Below, piece after piece: positions 17,252 through 26,600 of a stretch of DNA of 44,054 bases (its first letter is position 1; every line of letters begins with the position of its first letter). Position numbers and translations under genes: made by a program. The DNA is from Spirosoma fluviale. GTDB lineage: Bacteria; Bacteroidota; Bacteroidia; Cytophagales; Flexibacteraceae. The notes beneath the pieces were generated by a model, which was given only the letters and a program-made list of their open reading frames with translations, ran no database searches and was not told the origin of the DNA. The stretch spans positions 1 to 44,054 of the forward strand of contig CAMCXM010000012.1 of assembly GCA_945883425.1 (NCBI GenBank), read 5' to 3'.

Positions 17252-17259
17252 TATGTTTG
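17252..17259 (+). promoter_or_regulatory. Putative -7 promoter box for TonB receptor gene
   Basis: TATGTTTG matches TAnnTTTG exactly and lies 27 bases before the TTG start at 17287, implying a short leader. No convincing -33 TTTG is found about 19 bases upstream, so this is a moderate call. The divergent gap 17005-17286 holds nothing else recognisable. Confidence 0.4.
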
Positions 17260-17286
17260 ACCTTACATAACTTTATCCCATAACCA

Positions 17287-19671
17287 TTGAAAAACACACT
17301 TTTCAGAGTATTCACCGGTCTGTTTTGGATTTTCGTGTTGATAAATAATGCGTTTGGCCAATCATTAAAGCCAGACAAAATCACCATCAGTGGATACGTA
17401 AAAGAGGAAGGGAGCAATGAACCTTTGGTAGGTGCAACGGTGTACATTCCAAGACTCAAAAGCGGGACGGTAACCAATGGATTCGGTTACTATGCCCTTA
17501 CGGTTCCTTCCGATACAGTCACCATCTGGTACAGTTATGTCGGATATGAAATCCAGAAAATCCGGCTTGACAATCCACAGAGTCAGGTACTTTCCATTTC
17601 GCTTTCAGAAGGAAAGACACTGAATGAGGTCACGGTTATCGGAAACCGGGATACAATGCCACAAACGGCAGAAAACGTGCAAATGAGCCAATTGACCATA
17701 CGGCCGGCCGAAGTGAAAGCCATTCCGGCACTTCTTGGAGAAAAAGACGTCATCAAAGTTCTTCAGCTCATGCCGGGTGTTCAGAAAGGATCCGAAGGTT
17801 CTGCTGGTTTATATGTACGTGGAGGAGGCCCGGATCAGAACCTGATTCTCCTGGATGATGCGCCGGTTTACAATGCCTTTCACCTGTTTGGATTCTTTTC
17901 ACTGTTCAATGGGGATGCGTTGAAAACCATCGAACTCACAAAAGGAGGATTTCCGGCCCGATTTGGAGGGCGGCTTTCCAGCGTTCTGGAAATGCGGATG
18001 AAGGAAGGAAATCAGCAGAAAATCAAAGGAGAAGGTGGTGTCGGACTTCTTTCTACTCGCTTCACCATCGAGGGACCAATCTTCAAAAACAAAACATCTT
18101 TTCTCTTATCCGGAAGACGATCGTATCTGGATGTGCTGGCAGCCCCGTTTCAAAATTCAGACAGCAAATCTAAATTCTATTTCATGGACTTCAACATGAA
18201 GGTGAACCACACGTTCAGCGACAAAGACAAATTATACCTGAGTGGGTATTTTGGACGGGACCTTTTCGGTTTTGTTGAGAGAGCATCCGTTTTCGGCGAA
18301 AAAGAAGAAGCCGGCCTTTACTGGGGAAATGCGACCGCCACCTTGCGATGGAATCATGTTTTCAATCCACGACTTTTCTCCAATATCTCCCTTATCTACA
18401 GTCGCTACCGGTTCAATATTTACAATAATTCAACGCGAAATGGTTCCGAATTTTCACTGAAATACTATTCCGGAATTGAGGACTTCGGTGCAAAAGTCGA
18501 TATGGATTATTACTATTCCACTGTTCATCAGATCAAGTTTGGTGGGCAGGCGGTCTGGCATACCTTCACTCCGTCCGCCATTGTGTTCAAAGATGCGAGC
18601 CAGAACGAAGACCGCAACGAAGTAAAACAATACGGCAGCCTCGAGTCGGCTTTGTATGTGGAAGACCTGATCCGCGTCACAGACCGTCTGGCATTTAATC
18701 CGGGACTCCGTCAGTCATACTTTTATTCGGACGGGGTCTCGCGGATCAGACTGGACCCAAGAATTTCGGCACGGTATAAAATCCATTCGGACCTTGCGGT
18801 GAAAGCATCTGCCGCCGACATGAATCAGTTCATCCATCTGCTTACCAATACCGGTGTCGGATTGCCGACCGATTTATGGATACCGTCGTCTCCGAAAGTG
18901 AGTCCGCAGCGGTCGCAGCAATTTGCTCTTGGACTGGCGAAAGATGTTTCAAAGCACAATCTGACGATTTCACTTGAAGGCTACTACAAGCAAATGAAAC
19001 AAGTGATCAGCTATAAAGAAGGAGCCAGTTTCCTGGCAATTGAATCGGCCAACAACACGCAAAAATCTTATGCTTGGGAAGACCAGATCGTCCGCGGCAA
19101 AAGCTGGAGTTATGGAGTAGAAGCAATGGTTCAGAAACACGTTGGGAAACTAACCGGTTGGGTTGGTTATACGTTGAGCTGGACCCGAATGCAGTTTCCA
19201 GACCTGAACTTTGGAAGGGCATTTTACGCCCGTTACGACAGACGGCACGATGCTTCAGTTGTGGTGATGTATAAATTGCGGGAAGGACTTTCATTATCTG
19301 CCACCTGGGTTTACGGAACTGGGAATGCCATTACACTTCCGCTGGCTTCCTATTCATTACCAACCCATTCTCCTTTGCCATCGGCCAATTCATTTCTCAA
19401 TTTCTACAACAATGCCACCGAATACAGCGACCGGAATGCCTATCGTATGGCGGCTTATCACCGCATGGATGTTGGGATTCAATGGCACAAAAAGAAAAGC
19501 TGGGGTGAGCGAACATGGGAATTGAGTGTGTACAATCTCTATAACCGACGGAACCCTTTTTTCTACTACATCGGCAGCTCCAACAATTTGCAGAACCAAA
19601 GTGTGACCACATTGAAGCAGATTACCTTGTTTCCATTCATTCCGAGTCTTAGCTACAACTTTAAATTCTGA
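17287..19671 (+). CDS. TonB-dependent receptor with carboxypeptidase-like N-terminal domain
   Basis: 794-residue outer-membrane active transporter. The start is TTG at 17287, giving the signal peptide LKNTLFRVFTGLFWIFVLINNAFGQ (first residue read as Met). Residues ~32-115 are a carboxypeptidase-regulatory-like domain (TISGYVKEEGSNEPLVGATVYI, NGFGYYALTVPSD). The plug domain at ~135-265 shows LLGEKDVIKVLQLMPGVQ, GLYVRGGGPDQNLILLDDAPVYN and ELTKGGFPARFGGRLSSVLEM. The rest is a 22-strand-type beta barrel ending in aromatic FIPSLSYNFKF. The class with a DUF4249 lipoprotein right behind (5 bases) is unlike the SusC/SusD type; the substrate is unknown. Confidence 0.94.
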   Translation: MKNTLFRVFTGLFWIFVLINNAFGQSLKPDKITISGYVKEEGSNEPLVGATVYIPRLKSGTVTNGFGYYALTVPSDTVTIWYSYVGYEIQKIRLDNPQSQVLSISLSEGKTLNEVTVIGNRDTMPQTAENVQMSQLTIRPAEVKAIPALLGEKDVIKVLQLMPGVQKGSEGSAGLYVRGGGPDQNLILLDDAPVYNAFHLFGFFSLFNGDALKTIELTKGGFPARFGGRLSSVLEMRMKEGNQQKIKGEGGVGLLSTRFTIEGPIFKNKTSFLLSGRRSYLDVLAAPFQNSDSKSKFYFMDFNMKVNHTFSDKDKLYLSGYFGRDLFGFVERASVFGEKEEAGLYWGNATATLRWNHVFNPRLFSNISLIYSRYRFNIYNNSTRNGSEFSLKYYSGIEDFGAKVDMDYYYSTVHQIKFGGQAVWHTFTPSAIVFKDASQNEDRNEVKQYGSLESALYVEDLIRVTDRLAFNPGLRQSYFYSDGVSRIRLDPRISARYKIHSDLAVKASAADMNQFIHLLTNTGVGLPTDLWIPSSPKVSPQRSQQFALGLAKDVSKHNLTISLEGYYKQMKQVISYKEGASFLAIESANNTQKSYAWEDQIVRGKSWSYGVEAMVQKHVGKLTGWVGYTLSWTRMQFPDLNFGRAFYARYDRRHDASVVVMYKLREGLSLSATWVYGTGNAITLPLASYSLPTHSPLPSANSFLNFYNNATEYSDRNAYRMAAYHRMDVGIQWHKKKSWGERTWELSVYNLYNRRNPFFYYIGSSNNLQNQSVTTLKQITLFPFIPSLSYNFKF

Positions 19672-19676
19672 CCCAT

Positions 19677-20567
19677 ATGAAACAACATCGGATCATTACC
19701 ATGCTGATCATCCTGATTGGATCCTGGATGTCACTTTCCTGTGAAAAGGATGCCACCATCCCATTGCCAAAAGTTGAGAGAAAACTGGTGCTCACCTGTT
19801 TCATATCACCGGATGAAGATTCCTTGACGGCACGCATAACCTGGTCAAAACCCATTTTCGGGGTAGACAACAGTTACATCGAAACCGTGAACAATGCCAC
19901 AGTAGAAATTACGGGTCCGGATGGGAGCGCTGGTTTCTATTTTGAGCCTGCATCAGAATCTTATATAGTTAAGAAGGAATTAATGCAGATAAAACCTGGA
20001 GCTACCTACACGGTGACAGCAAGATTGCCAACCGGAGCGATGGTAAAAGGAACCTGCACGGTCCCACAGAGAACAGAAAATTCATTTGAGGTCGAGGTGC
20101 AGGATTCCATCCTTCGATACCAGGATATAAATGGAAATGATATATACAGCTATAAGATTATGATGCTTTTCAAACCATCCGCTGAAGGAGAAAGCTGGTA
20201 TCGGTTAGGGGCTTATCAAAGATATTTGATTGATTACTTTCCAGACAAACCCAAACAGGAAACATGGAATGCGTTGGATTATGAGCTTGACACAAGATTT
20301 TTCACAGCGAACGGACCTGTTACCAATCCTTATTCATCTGTCGTTTACACAAGTGGTGGATACTTTACCGAGTCAGATTCTTCAAGTGTTTTCAGGTTTA
20401 TCCTCACTCAAGGCGACCGTCCGTATGTTCAGTTTCATGAATCGGTGTTCAATTTTGAAGGCGACAATCCATTTGCGGAGCCGGTTCGGTTATTCACCAA
20501 TGTAGAAGGAGGTCTGGGTGTTGTTTGTTCGTATCTCAAAGAAAGCCGTACGATTGAAAAGCCATGA
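19677..20567 (+). CDS. DUF4249 family lipoprotein
   Basis: 296 residues. The signal peptide ends in a lipobox MSLSC (Cys22), followed by EKD, an acidic stretch as seen in Bacteroidota surface lipoproteins. The mature N-terminus 'PKVERKLVLTCFISPDEDSLTARITWSKPIFG' and the Ig-like strand pattern match DUF4249, whose genes typically follow TonB receptors of this type. By analogy with SusD-like partners it may sit on the receptor and help capture substrate (inference). It begins 5 bases after the receptor stop; the operon ends in the terminator at 20569-20604. Confidence 0.9.
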   Translation: MKQHRIITMLIILIGSWMSLSCEKDATIPLPKVERKLVLTCFISPDEDSLTARITWSKPIFGVDNSYIETVNNATVEITGPDGSAGFYFEPASESYIVKKELMQIKPGATYTVTARLPTGAMVKGTCTVPQRTENSFEVEVQDSILRYQDINGNDIYSYKIMMLFKPSAEGESWYRLGAYQRYLIDYFPDKPKQETWNALDYELDTRFFTANGPVTNPYSSVVYTSGGYFTESDSSSVFRFILTQGDRPYVQFHESVFNFEGDNPFAEPVRLFTNVEGGLGVVCSYLKESRTIEKP

Positions 20568-20568
20568 A

Positions 20569-20604
20569 AAAAGAAAGGCTGTCATTTCTGACAGCCTTTC
20601 TTTT
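20569..20604. terminator. Bidirectional terminator between DUF4249 and lipocalin-like genes
   Basis: 16-bp perfect stem: AAAAGAAAGGCTGTCA (20569-20584), loop TTTC, TGACAGCCTTTCTTTT (20589-20604). A-tract and T-tract flank both sides, so it serves the plus-strand operon ending at 20567 and the minus-strand gene ending at 20622. Confidence 0.88.
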
Positions 20605-20621
20605 TATAAAATAAGGATACT

Positions 20622-21071
20622 TTATTTTGCCTCCATCGTTAGCTCAATTGTATAGTTAACACCATTCAGGACATCCTGATATGTTCCTACAATTTTACTG
20701 GAAGTTAGAGATTTGATAGTTAGGGAAATAGTGGAACCATCAGGATTTGTAATGGAAAGAATTGTCTCAGTTGGATTCAATGCCCAGGAACCAGTTGTTG
20801 TTTGCGGATCTGTTACTTTGCATTTCGAAGCACCTTCGTCAAACGATGCTTTGCCGTCTGCAGCAAATCTGGTGATATCGTCTTTATCGCAAGCGTCCAA
20901 CTGATTAAATAGATTTGTACCAACCACAGGTAGACCTGGATCAACCGTCATAGCTGTTGGAACCCAGTTTTTTCCAATAAGCATTTCCTTTTTGGTAGGA
21001 TCGTCATCCTTTTTGCAGGAAGTGAACACAACAGAAGAACCAAGGCAAAGGATAAACAATAATTTTTTCAT
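20622..21071 (-). CDS. Lipocalin-like lipoprotein
   Basis: 149 residues from the ATG at 21069-21071; an adjacent ATG at 21074 and an upstream start at 21098 are alternatives. The signal peptide MKKLLFILCLGSSVVFTS-C19 is a lipobox, followed by KKDDD, like the Lys-Asp/Glu surface export signal of Bacteroidota lipoproteins. The mature domain has the lipocalin-like pattern: LIGKNWVPTAMTVDPGL at the first strand, central ITRFAADGKASFDEG, then GSWALNPTETILSITNPDG and terminal VNYTIELTMEA. Ligand unknown. Four Cys residues in addition to the lipid Cys are not evident; only DACDKDD and SKCKV carry Cys, possibly a disulfide. Confidence 0.82.
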   Translation of the reverse strand: MKKLLFILCLGSSVVFTSCKKDDDPTKKEMLIGKNWVPTAMTVDPGLPVVGTNLFNQLDACDKDDITRFAADGKASFDEGASKCKVTDPQTTTGSWALNPTETILSITNPDGSTISLTIKSLTSSKIVGTYQDVLNGVNYTIELTMEAK

Positions 21072-21174
21072 CATAATTTGATTTAATAAGTTTTGCAAGT
21101 ATGCTATTTTTTTTGATGAATCTCTTGTTTTTTACGTGGGATTACATGCAGAATTCCCGGAATACATTTGGGCT

Positions 21175-23535
21175 TTATCTTCTCAGTAGCTCCTCATTGA
21201 ACAATTTCAGAATCCGCCTGTATTCATCGAGCCAACTGGAAGGCTCAACAAAGCCATGATCTTCGACCGGATAAACCGCAAGTTCCCAGTTTTCCTTTTT
21301 CAATTCTATCAGCCGCTGGGAAAGACGCACGATGTCTTGAAAATGCACGTTTCCATCCACCATTCCATGGCACATCAGAAGACGATCCTTCAATCCTTCC
21401 GCAAAGAAAATAGGTGAAGACCGCCGAAAAGCCAGACTGTCCGTCTGTGGTTCGTTGAGAATTTCACTGGTGTATCCGTGGTTGTAATGAGACCAGTCGG
21501 TCACCGAGCGCAAAGCTGCTCCGGCTTTGAACATGCCGGGTTTTTGAAACAGGGCCATCAGCGTGATGAAGCCTCCATAACTCCCTCCATAGATCCCGAT
21601 TCTGGCCGGATCGACACCATAGTTCTGAACCAGATATTTTGCTGCATCCACCTGATCTTCAAGGTCCCGTCCGCCCATGTGCCGGTAAATTCCGGATCGC
21701 CAGTTTCGCCCATAACCGGCACTGCCACGGTAATCCACATCAATTACGGTGTAACCCATGTCTGTCAGCATATTATGAAACATGTACTCCCTAAAATAAT
21801 TACTCCACCAAAAATGAGCGTTCTGTAGATATCCCGCACCGTGTACAAAGATCACAGCCGCCCCGTTCTTTTTCTCAGGCGCATACAATCTGGCATAGAC
21901 AGCTGCTCCATCCGATGCAGGAAACTGGATCACGGACGGTTCTCGCCAGGGATAAGCAGCAAATTCCGGTGACATGGCTTTCCTTGTAATCTGCACAGGT
22001 TTCATCCCAGTTCTGTTCTCCTGAACAAACAACTCCCAGGGGCAATTCGATGTAGAATACCGAAAGGCAATCCACTTTTGATCCGGCGACATCTGGACTT
22101 CATAGCCACCTTTCAAACTGGTGATTTTTTCAATCTTGCCTGGTTCAGTTAAATTCATTCGGCACCAGCTTACGGCACCCGGATGATCCTGATTTGCCAG
22201 AAAGAAGAGGGACTTCTTATCGTGCGATGCAACCAGATTCCGGATTTCAAAATTCCCTTGGGTCAGATCCTGTTTTTTACCTGTTGGTAAATCCAATGAA
22301 GAGATGTGGGAAAACCCTGATTTCTCAGTCAGAAAAACAACGGACTGATCCGAGATCCATTGAACCGAAGATGCAGCAGCAGGTCCACCAATCCAGGCCT
22401 CATCGTGCTGACGATCAAGTTCATTAAATCGTTGACTGGCCGAATTGAAACCGACAAACCAACGATCCTTATGATCCTGAGCATCAAAAACAAGGACGGC
22501 ATTGCCAGAAGACTGGTTCCATGTCAATTGCTGCAATTCAATCGCACGAAGCTTTCCCCTGGGATGAAACCGATCGGCCGGGTACTCTTTGAAATAATCC
22601 GGAACATCTTTTATTCCAGACAAAAACCCGGGGTTGAATTCAACAATGGTATCCTTCCTGAAATCATAGAGGAAAAAAGAGTACTTGTCCTGAAGATGAC
22701 CCACATTCTCACGGGAAGGACGGACCTCTGTGTTCCCGGTTTCATTCACAAAAAAAGGAATCTGTGTAAGAGTTGATTTATTTGCTTTCTCCACCAATTG
22801 ATACGAGAGAAACCGTCCATCGGGACTGAGGCCAGCATCCTGAACACGTTTTCCCTTTGTCTCAAAAACCCGGACAGAGTCTGGATTACGATATCTGTTT
22901 TCCAAAAGGAGCTTTTTTTCCCTGCGGGATTGCAAAACAGGAAACAAAGCGAGCTCCTGGTTTTGGAGAATGGAATCCTGAATCGAGAGTGGAATGATAG
23001 AAGAAGATTTCTCGCCTGGTCCTTTAAAATGACAGATTTGCTGAACCGATCCGTCCTTAATTGACCATGTGAACAAGTCATTGGCTTTCTGGAATAAAAT
23101 CCGCTGCTCTGAAAAGCAAAACGAAGGCCGGGATTCCTCTTCCTGAGTGTTTGTGATACGGATCAACTTTCCAGTTGATAGAACCATAAGAAATAAATCC
23201 CCTCTGCAAGCGAAAACCAATTTCGTGCGGTCTTTGTTCCAGACGCCGCTACGGGTTGCCATTTGCAACTCTACATCTTCTCTGAAACAACGGACGGATG
23301 AATTTCTTAGGTTGAATTCGTACAAGGAATCTCGTTCAGACCGATAGGGATTCCAGTTAAACAAAATGGATTTACCATCTGGCGACCAGAATGGAGCAGA
23401 TGGTTGAGAACCGATCCATTTTGGATCCTGCATGATGCCTTCCAGACTCAAAACAGGCCTTCCCTGGGAAAAGGCCAAACCTGTAAACAAGAAGCTTAAA
23501 CAGTAAATGGCAAGGAACTGAAAACGATTTCGCAT
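21175..23535 (-). CDS. S9 family serine peptidase (prolyl oligopeptidase/DPP-IV type)
   Basis: 786 residues from the ATG at 23533-23535, which gives the signal peptide MRNRFQFLAIYCLSFLFTGLAFSQ; a start ten codons upstream is less likely. The N-terminal ~500 residues are a WD40-like beta-propeller (FWSPDGKSILFNW, GLSPDGRFLSYQL, MSPDQKWIAFRYS). The C-terminal alpha/beta hydrolase carries Ser652 (GGSYGG), Asp727 (MVDGNV) and His760 (VEDHGF), the full triad. The protein probably trims proline-containing peptides in the periplasm. It is followed by no clear terminator. The lipocalin-like gene is on the same strand, 103 bases downstream. Confidence 0.93.
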   Translation of the reverse strand: MRNRFQFLAIYCLSFLFTGLAFSQGRPVLSLEGIMQDPKWIGSQPSAPFWSPDGKSILFNWNPYRSERDSLYEFNLRNSSVRCFREDVELQMATRSGVWNKDRTKLVFACRGDLFLMVLSTGKLIRITNTQEEESRPSFCFSEQRILFQKANDLFTWSIKDGSVQQICHFKGPGEKSSSIIPLSIQDSILQNQELALFPVLQSRREKKLLLENRYRNPDSVRVFETKGKRVQDAGLSPDGRFLSYQLVEKANKSTLTQIPFFVNETGNTEVRPSRENVGHLQDKYSFFLYDFRKDTIVEFNPGFLSGIKDVPDYFKEYPADRFHPRGKLRAIELQQLTWNQSSGNAVLVFDAQDHKDRWFVGFNSASQRFNELDRQHDEAWIGGPAAASSVQWISDQSVVFLTEKSGFSHISSLDLPTGKKQDLTQGNFEIRNLVASHDKKSLFFLANQDHPGAVSWCRMNLTEPGKIEKITSLKGGYEVQMSPDQKWIAFRYSTSNCPWELFVQENRTGMKPVQITRKAMSPEFAAYPWREPSVIQFPASDGAAVYARLYAPEKKNGAAVIFVHGAGYLQNAHFWWSNYFREYMFHNMLTDMGYTVIDVDYRGSAGYGRNWRSGIYRHMGGRDLEDQVDAAKYLVQNYGVDPARIGIYGGSYGGFITLMALFQKPGMFKAGAALRSVTDWSHYNHGYTSEILNEPQTDSLAFRRSSPIFFAEGLKDRLLMCHGMVDGNVHFQDIVRLSQRLIELKKENWELAVYPVEDHGFVEPSSWLDEYRRILKLFNEELLRR

Positions 23536-23611
23536 TGAACTAAAACTGAAAACCAAACTAAGCATGTGGAGACTTATAGTTGCATAAAAACCTGAATATG
23601 GACAAAAAAAA

Positions 23612-23639
23612 ACTCCGACCCGGTTTCCCGGATCGGAGT
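23612..23639 (-). terminator. Terminator after the 1887-residue T9SS protein gene
   Basis: ACTCCGA-C-CCGG (23612-23623), loop TTTC, CCGG-A-TCGGAGT (23628-23639), one mismatch. On the minus strand it is followed directly by a run of nine T's (plus-strand A's 23604-23612). It sits 23 bases after the stop at 23663. Confidence 0.88.
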
Positions 23640-23662
23640 CAAATTCAGAATGTTGATTCTGA

Positions 23663-26600
23663 TTATTCTACAACCAGTTTGGTTGTGAATTTATGCTTAG
23701 CACCTACACATGAGATGTTATAAACACCAGATGAAAGGTTTGCTTTGATAGCATGCTCAGCATTGCGATCAGCAGAAATCACTTGCTCGCTTGTGTAAAC
23801 AACTTTTCCAAGCATGTCAACAACCGTCACAACAACTTTCTCATCATCAAAACCAATCATAGAAGCAACAACTTTGCTGCCATTGCTTGGGTTAGGATAA
23901 ACAGAGAAGATAGCATCTCCATTTACAGAAGGATTGATGGTTGTCAGAACAACTGGAGAGAACACCAATTGGAAACGATCGTTTGAATTCAGGTTGTTTG
24001 TAGAAGATACATTGAACCCAACTTCATGCATAGCAGCGATGTCATAAAGACCATTCAGAACATTGTCTTTCAGATATACGTGAGTGTTCGCCGGGAACTC
24101 AGCGATATCCGGGAAGCTCAACTTGAATGTACCAGTCTGACCAGCATAGAATGTACGAAGATCAACAACGCGAGTCGCTCCATCCAATGAAGGAAGAGTT
24201 GACTGGATCAGATCTTCATTACCTGCTTTGAATCCAACTGATGCATTGGCACCTCTCATCAAAGAAGCATCGATGTTCATATCAAATCCTTCAGAAGCAC
24301 CAGTCATGAACTGAACATTGGCATCGAAAGAGTAGTCCATCGCAGGAGCAATTCTTGAAATACGAACTTTCAGCTTGCTGTCAACAGAAGCGGTACGTAC
24401 AAACTGAGCAGATGTAGCCGATTTAACAGCTTCTGTAGCAGTAAGAGTAGCAGTATAAGTACCAGCAGTACGAAGACCTACGAAGAAGCCTTGTCCTTTA
24501 GCAATCATATTTGGATTTGTGTTAGAAGAAGCATTCACACCAAGTGATACTCCACCTGCACCAACATAAACCTGATATCCAGCTCCTGTACCATTCCAGG
24601 TATAGAATGCATTGTTCATTGATGGAGGTTTAGTCCAACCAGCAGCATCCCAGTTAATGTTAGATGGGAATGGATTTGCAAGAAGGTTCCAGCCTCTGTT
24701 CGACTCATTACATTCAGTAGGATTGAATGTTGGAGTTGAAGGGAAACATGGAGTATACTCATTGCGGTTCAAAGTTGGGAATGAATAACCTGCTCCCAAA
24801 CCTGTAGTGATAGTACCTGTGTTGTCGATAATTCTGGAAGGATTACCAACAAAGAACGCAGGCTTCACATACATTCTGTATCCACGACCGACACCAATGG
24901 TAGCAGAGGTTGGAACTCTCCATCCATCTTTCTGAACAGTATCAAGTTTCACATTATGCTGAGATTCAACATACTGGAAGATATTCGATCTTTCTGCCTC
25001 AGCAACTGCAATTACACCATTACCAAGACCAGTAGATGCACTAATCTGAAGATCATCTGTCCACTGTCCATAATTGTTTCCTGAAACCGGTGTTCCTATG
25101 AAATGCCATCCTGAACCTGCATTTGGAATGTAACGCTGAACTGTATAGTTACCGTTTAATTGTGCACCTGCACCTAAAGCAGCGATGCTACCTTCTGTTG
25201 TTGCATTCGAAACAACTGTAAACGCACCTGTACCTGTATTATTCAGTTTGGCGTTTGCATCAAGAGTAAGAACTCCGTTCACTTTTACATCAGCTCCATT
25301 GGATACAGTAATACCTCCAAGAGTTGTGTTTGAGATACGAACATTGTTGAACTCAAGTGAACCGCTTACTGCCTGACCAGAAGTACCGGATAAAGTAAGT
25401 GGCTGAGAACCTGAAAGCACATTGCTTCCCTGAGCAAGTACATTTCCTCTTACATTCAATGTAGCAGGAGCAGTAGTAAGGGTAGCACCAGTCAACAAGG
25501 TTAAGTTTGAACAGTTACCTGCAGTTTGAAGAACTGGAGAAGGAACGATATTTGGAATCAATACGTTGGTACCAATACCTGGTACAACTCCTGAACACCA
25601 GTTACCCGCTACGTTCCAGTCATTGCTGACAGCACCAGACCAACCACCAGGAGTGGTTACAGATACTGAGATATTTCCTGGGACCGGATCAAATGTAGAG
25701 TAAGCAAATACACGAACCAGATAGGTTTGTCCTGGTACAGTTACCAGGCTAATCGTCTCGGCTCCAGCAGGTCCTACAGCATCCGCACAAGCGATGGTTG
25801 GGCCACCACAGTAACCATGTACTTCCATTACAATGTCAATAGAAGAACTGGTTGCGGTAATGGTTTGAAGACCAGCTACTGCAGTAAACTTGTACCAAAG
25901 ATCTTTGGCGAAGTTACTTTGATCTCCGTTACAAACAGATGGAGCCTGACTCTGAGTAGCACTTAACGTAGAACCATTAAGAGCTGGACCACAAGGAACC
26001 AATGTAATCGCATTCGCACAAACGTCATTTACGGCTGGCGCTGGAGGATTAACCGTAAAACTATAAGTAATCAAATAGTTATTTCTAGCAGATCCACAAC
26101 TGACGTCCTCAAACTGATTTGGAAGAATATAAGCCCAATAGTTACCAGCAGGAACAGCTCCCGGAGTAGAAACTACAATGTTACCACCGCAGAAACCTGT
26201 TGTAACTACTTCACTAATTGTAGTACCCGCAGCTCCGGCGTTATCGTTCATTAACCGAATGATGGCAGGAAACTCAGAATTCACAGTCATAGTAACATAA
26301 CCCGTTTGCGTAGTTGTAACCCGGAAATAATCAAAAGATCTTGTTCCGCAATCTGCATTACCAGTACCAAGAACGGTTTCACCATTGGTGATAGGCTGGA
26401 AGGCAGGAGATGAGTTGGTAGAAGCACCACAAGCCTCAGCTTCAATTGTTTCCAAACCTGATGGTACGATGCAATTAGCAATAACCGGACCGTTTGTAAT
26501 ACAGATATCATAATCATCTGTTAAAGGAGAACCTGAAAACGCATGGTATACCCGAATGTAATAGGTGTTTCCTGGAGTTAAACCAGTTGGAGAGGTTAAT

